Translations under genes and position numbers: made by a program
Source of the DNA: Rhodospirillales bacterium 24-66-33
Lineage (GTDB): Bacteria > Pseudomonadota > Alphaproteobacteria > Reyranellales > Reyranellaceae
DNA: 64,000 nt
Assembly: GCA_002281855.1 (NCBI GenBank)
Contig: NCHQ01000005.1
Coordinates: 124,001-188,000, forward strand
Reading direction: 5' to 3'
Shown here: piece by piece, positions 8,538 to 17,445 of the stretch
How positions within the stretch are numbered: position 1 is the first letter of the stretch
How the letters are laid out: each line of letters opens with the position of its first letter
The notes under the pieces: model-generated
Told to the model about the DNA's origin: nothing
The model's input: only the letters and a program-made list of their open reading frames with translations
Databases searched by the model: none

Positions 8538-10671
8538 GGCCGAGCTCGCCGAACCGGTTGAGCACGTTGAAGGTGAGTCGCGACACGTCGTTGTCGAACT
8601 TGTTGTGGGGCAGGGTGCCGCAATAGGTGATCGAGCCTACCGAGAAGACCGCGCCGCCTTTCGGCTTCTCGACATAGGTCATGTCGGCGCGGATGAGCTG
8701 TTCCAGCGTCTGGCCGGGAACCGTCGTCGTGAAGCCCAGCCGCTCCTCGTGGACCACGACGAAGTTCCTGCGGTCGTGCCCTTCCGACGAGGCCAGCACC
8801 ACGGCGTTGAGCGGACTGCCCAGCCGGTGGTCGAGCCGGTCCAGTTCGAAGCCCGCCGCGCCGCCGCCGGAGAAGCCGTAGCCGCCGAACAGCTCGTCCT
8901 TCACGCCCTCGAACACCCAGGCGTGGGTGTTGTCGCGCGCCGCCGGCGATTGCCGGTAGGAATCGCCGACGAAGGTGCCCTGGCTCGAAAAGCCGATGCC
9001 GCAGAGCAGGTTCGGCGGCCGGTCCGAGCGCCGCCACAGGCCGCCATAGGCGCCGTCGAACGCGTGGTAGTACTCGCCCGGTTCGGCCGCCCAGGTGCGG
9101 ATGCCGCCCTCGGTCCGTCGTACCTCGATGGCGCCGGGCACCTTGGGCGACAGCGCCACCCGCCAGTAGAATCCGTTGCCGCCGAGATACATCAGCCGGC
9201 CACCGCTCTCGGTATAGGCCTGCAGCGCGTCGAGCGTGCCCTCGGTGTGGTACTCCGGGTGCGAGCCGGTCAGCACGACCTTGTAGGAGGCGAGCAGTTC
9301 GACTCCCTTCTCGTCGAGATCGTGGTCGGTCACCACATCGAAGGCCACGCCCATGCGATCGAGCCAGCCGGTGAGATGCGTGTCGGCCGGCAGGTGGCGC
9401 AGGCCCGAGCCCGCCTCGTCGTTGAAACTGAGGAAGTTCGGCCGCCAGGTCAGCAGCGGGCGCAGCCGCGACGAATAGGCCACGCCCGAACCGTCGCGAT
9501 GATGGTTGTAGGTCGACAGGCCATAGTCGCCATGATCGTCGGGATTGTTCGGATAGGCCTTCCAGTCGGCGACCCTCTTGCGGAAGGCGTCGTCGAACAT
9601 GCCGCGCGAGAAGTTGGAATAGACCTGGTAGGTGAAGGTCGAGGCGAGGTAGCAGACCTTGGCCTGCGGCTTGCCGACCTGCGGTCGCACGAAGAACGGG
9701 ATGACGTCGCGATGCGTCCCGCAGGAGAGCTGCATGCCGTAGATGCCGCTCTTCATCTCCTTCGGAATCGTGAAACTGAAATCGTCGAGCCAGCCGCAAT
9801 CGTGCAGGTCGTCATCGTGGAAGTGGATCGCCGCGTAGTGATGCGGCGCGCGCCGCCAGTCGCGCTCCGTGCCGGTCCAGGCCGAACCCTTCATCGCGCG
9901 GGTCGGCAGATTGATCAGTCTTCCGTCGAGCCTGTTGGGGCCGGTATCCTCGATTTCCATCGAGTCCATGCGGCGCGTGAAATCCCAGGCGGCGAAGCCC
10001 TGGATGCGGGGCGCTTCGATCTTGCCGTTGAAGCAGCGCTGCGCCGGCCGGTGCGTCGCCGGCTCCGCGCCGATCATCACGGGCGCCGCAGCCTCCAGAG
10101 CGAGAGACGCGGCGCTGCCGCTCGCTTCGCCCTCGTCGTCGGTGCCGAAGGCGCGCGCCAGCGGCTGCTGGCCGACGCGCAGCGTGCCGGTCACGGGATC
10201 GGCGCTGGCCCAGACGCGGTACCAGATGCGTGCCCGCAGCTTCTTGCCCACGCAGACGCGCTCCGTGCCGGTCTCCAGCGCCATGCCGTCTTGCGTCAGG
10301 ACCAGCGCGAAGCCCGCGCCGGTCGTGGCGTCGCGGCGCGAGATCACGGTCTGCGGCCCGTCCTCGGGCAGGGTTGGCCAGATCAGCGCCTCGACCTGGA
10401 GCGCGCCGGGCAATCTGAGATCCGCCGCCCCCTCGACCAGGCCGTAGGAACCGGGCCAGGCGTTCTGGACCCGCGAGGCGAACCGGCCGTCGAACAGCTC
10501 GGACAGATCCTCGAGCTTCGGCGGCGGTCCCCCGGGGTTGGGATCGCCGCGCACGATGCGCACCAGCATGGCATGGTAGGGGGTCGGTCCCGCGCTCGAG
10601 ACCTTGAAGCTGATTTTCTCGCCGCTCCGTACCGAGATGCGATCTGTGTACCCAATCAATGCTGCGGTCAC
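8521..10671 (-). CDS. N,N-dimethylformamidase-like large subunit
   Basis: 716-aa protein related to the beta (large) subunit of N,N-dimethylformamidase, an iron amidohydrolase. An N-terminal beta domain (about 1-75) is followed by a LamG-like insert (about 85-215) and a large C-terminal domain with a glutamine-amidotransferase-like fold (HDDDLHDCGWLDDFSF, YGMQLSCGTH, SGGRLMYLGGNGFYW). In Paracoccus the iron is held by two Tyr and a Glu; Tyr348, Tyr388 and Glu473 (HPEY) have similar spacing and are candidates. The GTG start at 10671 has GGGAG upstream. The short alpha subunit of the known enzyme is not found nearby, so the true substrate may be another amide. Confidence 0.8.
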   Translation of the reverse strand: MTAALIGYTDRISVRSGEKISFKVSSAGPTPYHAMLVRIVRGDPNPGGPPPKLEDLSELFDGRFASRVQNAWPGSYGLVEGAADLRLPGALQVEALIWPTLPEDGPQTVISRRDATTGAGFALVLTQDGMALETGTERVCVGKKLRARIWYRVWASADPVTGTLRVGQQPLARAFGTDDEGEASGSAASLALEAAAPVMIGAEPATHRPAQRCFNGKIEAPRIQGFAAWDFTRRMDSMEIEDTGPNRLDGRLINLPTRAMKGSAWTGTERDWRRAPHHYAAIHFHDDDLHDCGWLDDFSFTIPKEMKSGIYGMQLSCGTHRDVIPFFVRPQVGKPQAKVCYLASTFTYQVYSNFSRGMFDDAFRKRVADWKAYPNNPDDHGDYGLSTYNHHRDGSGVAYSSRLRPLLTWRPNFLSFNDEAGSGLRHLPADTHLTGWLDRMGVAFDVVTDHDLDEKGVELLASYKVVLTGSHPEYHTEGTLDALQAYTESGGRLMYLGGNGFYWRVALSPKVPGAIEVRRTEGGIRTWAAEPGEYYHAFDGAYGGLWRRSDRPPNLLCGIGFSSQGTFVGDSYRQSPAARDNTHAWVFEGVKDELFGGYGFSGGGAAGFELDRLDHRLGSPLNAVVLASSEGHDRRNFVVVHEERLGFTTTVPGQTLEQLIRADMTYVEKPKGGAVFSVGSITYCGTLPHNKFDNDVSRLTFNVLNRFGELGLKWPF

Positions 10672-10725
10672 ATTTAACTCCCAATTGGCGGACGATATAG
10701 TCGCCTGAAACAAGGGAGCTTCGCC

Positions 10726-11739
10726 ATGACCAATAAGACAATCGCCAGGACGATCGGGCGCCGCAGCCTCATCGCGGGCGCCGCAGCCGTTCCTCTCGCC
10801 GCCCCGATGCTGGCCCGCCACGGCTGGGCGCAGTCGACCTACCCCAACAAGCAGATCCGCGTGGTCGTGCCCTTCGCGCCGGGCGGGACGACCGACCTGC
10901 TGGGCCGCATCGCCTCGGCGCACCTCCAGGAAGTCTGGGGTCAGACGGTCGTCGTCGACAACAAGAGCGGTGCCGGCGGCAATGTCGGGGCCGAGATCGT
11001 CGCCAAGTCGCCGGCCGACGGCTACACGCTGCTGCTCGGCACGGTGGGCACGGCCGTCACCAACCAGTTCCTCTACAAGACCATGCCCTACGACAGCGTG
11101 AAGAGCTTCGCGCCGGTCGCGCTGTTCGGCGAGGTCGCCAACGTGCTCGCGGTGCATCCCGACATGCCGGTGAAGACGGCCACGGAATATGTCGAGTATT
11201 GCAAGAAGCAGGGCCCCAACAAGGTGAGCTTCGGTTCCCCCGCGGTCGGTGGCACCGGCCATCTGGCGATGGAGTATTTCCAGTCTCTGGCCGGCTTCAA
11301 GGTCGAGCATGTCGTCTATCGCGGCAGCTCGCTGGTGCTGAAGGACCTGCTCGCCGGCCACATTCCCAGCACGATGGACAATCTGCCGCCCTACCTGCCG
11401 CACATCCAGACGGGCGCGCTGCGCGCGCTGGGCGTCAGCTCTGCCAAGCGCTGGTTCTCGCTGCCGGACACCCCGACCATCGCCGAGCAGGGCTTCGCGG
11501 GCTTCGACGCGGCGCCCTGGTGGTACGTGGCAGCGCCGGCCGGCACGCCGCCGGAGATCGTGAAGAAGCTCTCCGACGAGCTGGTGAAGGCGTCCAAGCA
11601 GCCCGACGTCATCAAGAAGATCCGCGACGCCGGCGCCGCCGAACTGGGCGGCTCCTCCGAGGACCTCGCCAAGCACATGCAGAGCGAATACGTGAAGTGG
11701 AAGAAGGTCGTCGAGGCCGCGAAGCTGCAACCGCAATGA
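10726..11739 (+). CDS. Bug/TctC-family tripartite tricarboxylate receptor
   Basis: 337-aa periplasmic binding protein. The signal peptide has an Arg-Arg start (GRRSLIAGAA) and ends near GWAQ, so Tat export is possible. Conserved blocks are YPNKQIRVVVPFAPGG, DNKSGAGGNVGAE and AKSPADGYTLLLG. GGGAG lies 8 nt before the ATG. The gene starts 54 bp from the divergent amidohydrolase-like gene and its stop overlaps the ATG of a phosphotriesterase-like hydrolase (ATGA), so receptor and hydrolase are cotranscribed. The arrangement suggests uptake and hydrolysis of one small carboxylated or amidated compound; no cognate TctAB is in the window. Confidence 0.93.
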   Translation: MTNKTIARTIGRRSLIAGAAAVPLAAPMLARHGWAQSTYPNKQIRVVVPFAPGGTTDLLGRIASAHLQEVWGQTVVVDNKSGAGGNVGAEIVAKSPADGYTLLLGTVGTAVTNQFLYKTMPYDSVKSFAPVALFGEVANVLAVHPDMPVKTATEYVEYCKKQGPNKVSFGSPAVGGTGHLAMEYFQSLAGFKVEHVVYRGSSLVLKDLLAGHIPSTMDNLPPYLPHIQTGALRALGVSSAKRWFSLPDTPTIAEQGFAGFDAAPWWYVAAPAGTPPEIVKKLSDELVKASKQPDVIKKIRDAGAAELGGSSEDLAKHMQSEYVKWKKVVEAAKLQPQ

Positions 11740-12779
11740 GCCGACCCGACCTGAAGGGAAGGATCCAGACCGTTCTCGGGCCGATCGAGCCCGAGAAGCT
11801 GGGGCGGACGCTGATGCACGAACACGTGCTCTGCGACATCCGCCCTCCCGGCACGCGCTCCGACAACGATCTCGGTCCCGAGATCACCCTGGAGAATGTC
11901 TGGCAGATCAACTACGGCCGCGGCCTCAAGCGCGCCGGCCGCAAGTACATGCTCGACCTCGAGGACATCGCAACCCGCGAGGTGGCGATGATGAAGCACG
12001 AGGGCGGCGACGCCATCGTCGAACTGTCCTGCGGCGGCCTCTCGCCCGATCCGAACGGGCTGCGCCGCATCGCGGCCGGCACCGGCGTCCATCTCGTGAT
12101 GGGCTGCGGCTATTACGTGAACGACTACCAGGATCCGAAGAACCACGGCCGCACGGTCGAGGATTTCGCCGCCGAGATGATCGGCCAGATCCACGACGGC
12201 GCCTGGGGCACCGATGTCTGCGCCGGCATGATCGGCGAGATCGGCTGCCAGGCGCCATGGACCGACACCGAGAAGCGCGTGATGCAGGGTGCCTTCATCG
12301 CCGCGAGCGAAACCGGTGCTGCGATCAACGTCCATCCCGGCCGCGATCCCGACCAGCCGCAGGAGATCGCCGACTTCGCCAAGGCGGCCGGCTTTCCGAC
12401 CGAGCGCATCGTCATCAGCCACATCGATCGCACCATCTTCGACGAGCCGCGACTGCAACGTCTCGCCGACTCCGGCGTGACCGTGGAGTTCGACCTGTTC
12501 GGCCAGGAATCGAGCTATTACGGCCTGTCCGACATCGACATGCCCAACGACGCGACGCGCCTCAAGCTGATCCGCGCGCTGATCGAGGCGGGTCACCTGG
12601 AAAGGGTCGTGATCAGCCACGACATCTGCTACCGCACCCGCCTCGCGAGCTTCGGCGGCCACGGCTACGGCCACATCTTCCGCAACGTCGTGCCGATGAT
12701 GCAGAAGCGTGGCTACAGCGAGGCCGAGATCGACGCGATCCTCGTGGGCAATCCGCGGCGGCTGCTGACGTTCGTGTGA
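11736..12779 (+). CDS. phosphotriesterase-family metal hydrolase (PHP/lactonase-like)
   Basis: 347-aa amidohydrolase-superfamily TIM barrel. The metal ligands can be followed along the chain: MHEH (His28, His30), Glu168 in MIGEIGC, His200 in NVHPG, His229 in ISHID and Asp296 in ISHDICYR. Glu168 replaces the carbamylated lysine of phosphotriesterase, as in E. coli PHP, so the bridging ligand is a glutamate. Members act as lactonases or esterases. Start ATG overlaps the receptor stop. It is followed 13 bp after its stop by a REP-like inverted repeat. Together with the receptor and the amidase-like gene it forms a small uptake-and-hydrolysis locus (inference). Confidence 0.92.
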   Translation: MSRPDLKGRIQTVLGPIEPEKLGRTLMHEHVLCDIRPPGTRSDNDLGPEITLENVWQINYGRGLKRAGRKYMLDLEDIATREVAMMKHEGGDAIVELSCGGLSPDPNGLRRIAAGTGVHLVMGCGYYVNDYQDPKNHGRTVEDFAAEMIGQIHDGAWGTDVCAGMIGEIGCQAPWTDTEKRVMQGAFIAASETGAAINVHPGRDPDQPQEIADFAKAAGFPTERIVISHIDRTIFDEPRLQRLADSGVTVEFDLFGQESSYYGLSDIDMPNDATRLKLIRALIEAGHLERVVISHDICYRTRLASFGGHGYGHIFRNVVPMMQKRGYSEAEIDAILVGNPRRLLTFV

Positions 12780-12792
12780 CGGACGGCGCCAA

Positions 12793-12880
12793 TTGTCATC
12801 CTGAGCGCAGCGAAGGATCTCCCGCTAGCCAAGGAGTCCCCTGATCGTTCCGTGAGGTCCTTCGCGGCGCTCAGGACGAC
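12793..12880. repeat. REP/MITE-like inverted repeat, copy at 12.8 kb
   Basis: Left arm 12793-12820 (TTGTCATCCTGAGCGCAGCG then AAGGATCT) pairs with right arm 12854-12880 (GAGGTCCTTCGC then GGCGCTCAGGACGAC). The interior TGATCGTTCYGTGAGGTCC is shared with the copy at 44981-45073, which shows both are members of one approximately 90-bp element rather than independent terminators. It lies between convergent genes. Confidence 0.85.
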
Positions 12881-12892
12881 CGAAGGCCAGAG

Positions 12893-13438
12893 CTAGAACG
12901 TCAGCGGATACTCCGTTTCCGTCGTGTAGATCGGACCGCCGCGGCCGAGGCGGCTCGAATAGAGCGTGAAGTGTTCGGCGATCCAGGGCTCCAGGCGGAA
13001 CGTGCCGTGGCTCGCCATGAACTGCGCAATGTGGTGGCCGGTCTCGCCGCCCGCGGGGAAGCGCGCCAGGGTGACGTGCGGGCGGTATTTGCGGCGGTCG
13101 ATCTCGATGCCGCAGTTGCGCGCGACGGTCGTCACCTTCTGCTGCAGCCAGTCGAGGCGCTCGCTGCGTTCGACCACGGCGACCAGCGCGCGCGGCTGCT
13201 TGCCGTTGCTGAACTGGTCGACGCCGGCAATGGCCACAGAGAAGGGCGGACCGGCAATATCGGCCAGCTCCTCCTCGAAGTCGCGCATCGTGCCGCCCTG
13301 CACCTCACCGGCGTAGCAGAGGGTGACATGGAGGTTCTCGGCCGGCACCCAGTGCGCATCGGGCACGCCCGACTGCAGCGCTGCGAGTTCCTCGGCGATC
13401 TCGTCAGGGACGGGCAGGGCGACGAACAGACGCGGCAT
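12893..13438 (-). CDS. thpR: RNA 2',3'-cyclic phosphodiesterase
   Basis: 181-aa two-histidine phosphoesterase (LigT/ThpR). Both HxTx motifs are present: HVTL at 37-40 and HVTL at 121-124, spaced as expected for the bilobal fold. It hydrolyses 2',3'-cyclic phosphate RNA ends to 2'-phosphate. The start MPRLFVALP matches the family N-terminus, and it lies 35 bp inside the end of tesA, so the two genes are cotranscribed from the tesA side. Nothing in the context hints at a specific RNA target. Confidence 0.95.
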   Translation of the reverse strand: MPRLFVALPVPDEIAEELAALQSGVPDAHWVPAENLHVTLCYAGEVQGGTMRDFEEELADIAGPPFSVAIAGVDQFSNGKQPRALVAVVERSERLDWLQQKVTTVARNCGIEIDRRKYRPHVTLARFPAGGETGHHIAQFMASHGTFRLEPWIAEHFTLYSSRLGRGGPIYTTETEYPLTF

Positions 13439-14123
13439 CGTCGAGATTCTTCGTAACGAAGGGGAGGATACGCTCGACGATGATGTCGACGCCCTTGGCG
13501 TTGGGATGGATGCCGTCGGGCTGGTTGAGGGCGGGATCCTGGGCCACGCCGTCGAGGAAGAAGGGATAGAGCGGCACGCCGTGCTTGTCGGCGAGCCTCT
13601 TGTAGAGGCCGTCGAACTGCTTGACGTATTCCGGGCCGAAGTTGCGCGGGGCCATCATGCCGACCAGCCAGACCGCGGTGCCGGCCTGCTTCAGCTTGCC
13701 GATGATGGCGTCGAGGTTCTTTTCGGTGCTGGCCGGATCGAGGGCGCGCAGCATGTCGTTGCCGCCCAGTTCGACCATCACGATGTCGGGCTTGTCGGCC
13801 AGCATCCAGTCGATGCGCTCGAGCCCGCCCATCGTCGTGTCGCCCGAGACTCCGTGGTTTATGACGGTGACGTTGCGGCCCTTGTCCTTCAGCGCCGCCT
13901 GCAGGCGGTTCGGAAAGGCCTGGGCCGGGGCGAGGCCGTAGCCCGCCGCCAGGCTGTCGCCCAGGATCGCGAGCTTCACCGGCTCGGCTGCCGTTTGCCC
14001 GGTTTGTGCATGGGCCGTCACGGGCGCCGTCAGGGCCGCGAGGGCCAGGATCATCGCCACGAATGCCACGATCCGTGAATTGACCGTCGCCGTAAAACCA
14101 CCATATCGAGTTTGCAGTTTCAT
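13404..14123 (-). CDS. tesA: periplasmic arylesterase / acyl-CoA thioesterase I (SGNH hydrolase)
   Basis: 239-aa secreted SGNH hydrolase. Residues 1-39 are a signal peptide ending AHAQ. Block I is LGDSLAAGYGL with Ser57, block III is GGND with Asn122, and block V is DGIHPN with Asp203 and His206. TesA cleaves acyl thioesters and aryl esters in the periplasm. The ATG at 14123 has GGAG immediately upstream; the longer open frame is antisense to the ABC gene. It is divergent from the LolD/YbbA-like ATPase and FtsX-type permease, the same tesA-ybbA-ybbP arrangement as in E. coli. Confidence 0.95.
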   Translation of the reverse strand: MKLQTRYGGFTATVNSRIVAFVAMILALAALTAPVTAHAQTGQTAAEPVKLAILGDSLAAGYGLAPAQAFPNRLQAALKDKGRNVTVINHGVSGDTTMGGLERIDWMLADKPDIVMVELGGNDMLRALDPASTEKNLDAIIGKLKQAGTAVWLVGMMAPRNFGPEYVKQFDGLYKRLADKHGVPLYPFFLDGVAQDPALNQPDGIHPNAKGVDIIVERILPFVTKNLDDAASVRRPARP

Positions 14124-14147
14124 TCTCCGCCTGTCCCAGGAGCCCGC

Positions 14148-14870
14148 TTGGCCGAGCCGCTTCCCATCGCACAATTTCCGATCGTTCGCCTGACCGACGT
14201 GCATCTCGACATGGCGAGCGATGCCGGCACGGTCAATATCCTGCGCGGCGTCACTCTCGACATCGCGGCTGGCGAGATTGCGGCGGTGGTGGGGCCTTCG
14301 GGTGCCGGCAAGTCGAGCCTGATGATGGTCGCGGGCGGGCTGGAGCGGGCGACGTCGGGCCGGGTCGAGGTCGCCGGCAACGATCTCGGGCCCATGGGCG
14401 ACGATGACCGGGCGCGCCTGCGGCGCGACCATATCGGCATCGTGTTCCAGGGATTCCATCTCATTCCGACCATGACGGCGCACGAGAACGTGGCGCTGCC
14501 GCTCGAGTTCGCCGGCCGTTCCGATGCGTTCGAACTGGCCGAGGCGGCGCTGAAGCGGGTCGGGCTCGACCATCGCATCGGCCACTATCCCGCACAGCTG
14601 TCGGGCGGCGAGCAGCAGCGTGTCGCGGTGGCTCGGGCCTTCGTCGGCCGGCCCAAGCTGATGCTGGCGGACGAGCCGACCGGCAATCTGGACGGCGCCA
14701 CCGGCAAGCAGGTGATGGATCTTCTGTTCGAGGTCGCCCGGACCGACAACACGACCCTGATCCTGATCACGCACGACATGGGCCTCGCCGAGCGGTGCGA
14801 CCGGGTGCTGCGCATCGCCGACGGCCTGCTGGTCGCGGACGATCGCCTGCGCGCGCTCGCCGCGCAGTGA
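14148..14870 (+). CDS. ybbA: LolD/YbbA-type ABC transporter ATP-binding protein
   Basis: 240-aa ATPase of the MacB/LolD group. Walker A is GPSGAGKS (49-56), the signature is LSGGEQQR, Walker B is LMLADEPTGNLD and the H-loop is ITHD. The start is taken as the TTG at 14148 because AGGAG ends 5 nt before it and the protein then begins MAEPLPIAQ; a TTG at 14112 is possible but lacks a ribosome site and lies near tesA. The stop is 10 bp from the permease start. Partner of the large FtsX-type permease; likely substrate is an envelope lipid or lipoprotein, as inferred for YbbAP. Confidence 0.92.
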   Translation: MAEPLPIAQFPIVRLTDVHLDMASDAGTVNILRGVTLDIAAGEIAAVVGPSGAGKSSLMMVAGGLERATSGRVEVAGNDLGPMGDDDRARLRRDHIGIVFQGFHLIPTMTAHENVALPLEFAGRSDAFELAEAALKRVGLDHRIGHYPAQLSGGEQQRVAVARAFVGRPKLMLADEPTGNLDGATGKQVMDLLFEVARTDNTTLILITHDMGLAERCDRVLRIADGLLVADDRLRALAAQ

Positions 14871-14880
14871 CGGCGTCCCC

Positions 14881-17400
14881 ATGAACCTCGCCTTCCGCCT
14901 CGCCCGCCGCGAGATGCGCAGCGGCCTTGGCGGTTTCCGCCTGTTCATCGCCTGCCTGGCGCTGGGCGTCGGCGCCATCGCCGCGATCCTGTCGTTCAGC
15001 CGCGCCATCGAGGAAGGGCTGCGCGCCGATGCGCGCGAGATCCTGGGCGGTGATGTCGCGATTTCGCTGCTCTATCGCGAGGCGACGCCCGAGCAGATCG
15101 CCTTCATGCGCGAGCAGGGCGAGTTCGTGCGCTGGCTCGATAGCCGCGCCATGGCGCGCCCTGCCAAACCCGACGGCCGCCCGACGCTGGTGCAGCTCAA
15201 GGCCGTCGAACCGGCCTATCCGCTCTACGGCAAGCTCGAGATGGCCGATGGCGGAACGCTCGCCAACGCGCTGGGCAAGCGCGACGGCATCTGGGGCGCC
15301 GCGGTTGAGGAATCGGCCCTGCGCCGCATGAACATGGCGCCCGGCGACATGCTGAAGGTCGGCGACACGGCGGTCGAGGTGCGCGGCATCATCGCGCGCG
15401 AGCCCGACCGCGGCCTGAACGCCTTCGCGAGCTTGGGGCCGCGGCTGATGATCCCGCTCGAAGCCGCCCTGGAATCGGGTCTCGTGCAGCCGGGCAGCCT
15501 GCTCAATTGGGAATACCGCCTGCGCCTGCCGCCCGGCCGTTCGGATCGTGCTGTCATCACGGCACTGAAGGCCCGCTTCCCCGATGCCGGATGGCGGGTG
15601 AGGGGCCTCGACGATGCCGGCGGCGGCATCCGCTTCTGGCTCGACCGGCTGACGCAGTTCATCGGCCTGACCGGCCTCGCCTCGCTGCTCGTCGGCGGCG
15701 TCGGCGTGGGCAATGCCGTGTCGAGCTTCCTGACGGCACGGCTACGCACCATCGCCACGCTAAAGTGTCTCGGCGCACCCGAACGCCTGGTCTTCACCAC
15801 CTATTTCATCCAGCTCGCCGCACTATCGGCGCTGGGCATCGGCCTCGGCCTGGTGATCGGCGCGGCGCTGCCGTTCGTGGCCCAGTCGGCGATCGCCGAC
15901 GTGCTGCCGGTGCGGGCGCGGGTTGCGCTCTATGCCGGACCGCTGGCGACGGCCGCGGGATTCGGCCTGCTGGTCTCGCTCCTGTTCGCCCTGGTGCCGC
16001 TGATGCGCGCCCGCAGCGTCTCGGCGGCGACGCTGATGCGCGGCGCCGTCGTGCAGCAGGGTGGCCGGCTGGCCTGGCGCGATGCGCTGGCGATCGCCGT
16101 CGTGGCGGTCGGGCTGGCGGCCTTCACCATCTTCACCGCCGACAGCCGCCGTATCGCGGCCTACTTCGTGCTGGGCTCGGTCGGTGCCTTCATCGCCTTT
16201 CCCCTCCTGGCACGGCTGCTGATGCTCGGAGCCGCCCGGATCGGCAAGCCCAAGTTCGCTGCGCTCCGGCTGGCGCTTGCCAACCTGCACCGGCCGGGCG
16301 CGCCGACGCCCATCGTCATGCTGTCGCTCGGTCTCGGCCTCACCGTGCTGGTGGCGACGGCCCTGATCGAGGGCAATCTGCGGCAACAGCTGACGCAGCG
16401 CATTCCGGGCGATGCACCGGCCTTCTTCTTCGTCGACATCCAGTCGAGCCAGATGCCGGCCTTCGAGAAGGCGATCGCCGCCATCCCCGGCGCCGGACCT
16501 CTCGACAAGGTGCCGTCCTTGCGCGGGCGGATCGTCAAGATCGGCGGCAAGCCGGTCAGCGAGATCGCGGTCCCGTCCGACGCGCGCTGGGCGGTCGAGG
16601 GCGACCGCGGCGTGACCTATTCGGCGACGCCACCCGAGGGCTCCCGCATCGTCGCCGGCGAATGGTGGCCGGCCGACTATCGCGGGCCTCAGCTCATCTC
16701 GTTCGACGAGAACCTGGCCAACCAGTTCGGCCTGGGGCTGGGCGACAGCATCACCGTGAACATCCTGGGCCGCGACATCGAGGCGAAGATCGCCTCGCTG
16801 CGCCGCATCGAATGGACGACGCTCGCCATCAACTTCGTGTTCGTCTACTCGCCCGGCACGCTCGACAAGGCGCCGCACACCTTCCTCGCCACGGTGAAAT
16901 CGACGCCGGAGGCCGAGGATGCGATCTTCAAGGCCGTCACCGACCAGTTCCCCAACGTCACCGTGGTGCGCATTCGCGACGCCATCGAAACGGCGGCCGG
17001 CGTGCTGGGCAATATCGGGCTGGCCACCCGGGTGATCGGTTTCCTCAGCATCCTGGCCGGCGTGCTCGTGCTGGCGGGCGCCATGCTCGCCACCCAGCGT
17101 CGCCGCGTCCATGAGGCGGTGGTGATGAAGGTGCTGGGCGCGACCCGGGCCCGCATCGCCGGGACCTTCGCCTGGGAGTTCGCCTTCCTTGGCCTCGCCA
17201 CCGCCGCGGCCGCGCTGGGGGTGGGGACTCTGGCGGCCTACCTGGTGGTGCGCCGGCTCATGAACCTCGAATGGACGTTCCTGCCGACCGTGGCGGTGGC
17301 GGTCGCCGTGGGGGCCATGGCGCTCACCCTGGCCTTCGGGCTGGCGGGAACCCTGGCGGCATTGAGGCAGCGGCCGCTTGCCTTGCTGCGCAACGAGTGA
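14881..17400 (+). CDS. ybbP: YbbP-type FtsX-family ABC permease
   Basis: 839-aa membrane protein with the MacB/FtsX layout duplicated: a first transmembrane helix (about 20-40), a periplasmic domain, an FtsX core (about 255-390), further helices (400-460), a second periplasmic domain (about 490-700) and a second FtsX core (about 715-830). It begins MNLAFRLARREMRSG, typical of YbbP. It forms a transporter of the mechanotransmission type with the ATPase encoded just upstream. Length matches E. coli YbbP (about 800 aa). A strong hairpin overlaps its stop codon. Confidence 0.92.
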   Translation: MNLAFRLARREMRSGLGGFRLFIACLALGVGAIAAILSFSRAIEEGLRADAREILGGDVAISLLYREATPEQIAFMREQGEFVRWLDSRAMARPAKPDGRPTLVQLKAVEPAYPLYGKLEMADGGTLANALGKRDGIWGAAVEESALRRMNMAPGDMLKVGDTAVEVRGIIAREPDRGLNAFASLGPRLMIPLEAALESGLVQPGSLLNWEYRLRLPPGRSDRAVITALKARFPDAGWRVRGLDDAGGGIRFWLDRLTQFIGLTGLASLLVGGVGVGNAVSSFLTARLRTIATLKCLGAPERLVFTTYFIQLAALSALGIGLGLVIGAALPFVAQSAIADVLPVRARVALYAGPLATAAGFGLLVSLLFALVPLMRARSVSAATLMRGAVVQQGGRLAWRDALAIAVVAVGLAAFTIFTADSRRIAAYFVLGSVGAFIAFPLLARLLMLGAARIGKPKFAALRLALANLHRPGAPTPIVMLSLGLGLTVLVATALIEGNLRQQLTQRIPGDAPAFFFVDIQSSQMPAFEKAIAAIPGAGPLDKVPSLRGRIVKIGGKPVSEIAVPSDARWAVEGDRGVTYSATPPEGSRIVAGEWWPADYRGPQLISFDENLANQFGLGLGDSITVNILGRDIEAKIASLRRIEWTTLAINFVFVYSPGTLDKAPHTFLATVKSTPEAEDAIFKAVTDQFPNVTVVRIRDAIETAAGVLGNIGLATRVIGFLSILAGVLVLAGAMLATQRRRVHEAVVMKVLGATRARIAGTFAWEFAFLGLATAAAALGVGTLAAYLVVRRLMNLEWTFLPTVAVAVAVGAMALTLAFGLAGTLAALRQRPLALLRNE

Positions 17401-17424
17401 GAACGGGGCTTCCCGTTCTCACTC
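17395..17424. terminator. 13-bp perfect hairpin overlapping the ybbP stop codon
   Basis: Bases 17395-17407 are exactly complementary to 17412-17424 around a GCTT loop, and the TGA of ybbP lies inside the left arm. No T-tract follows on either strand, so it is better read as an mRNA 3' stabiliser or a weak bidirectional end between convergent genes than as a classical intrinsic terminator. Confidence 0.55.
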
Positions 17425-17445
17425 CTGGACGCATCGTCTTGGCGG

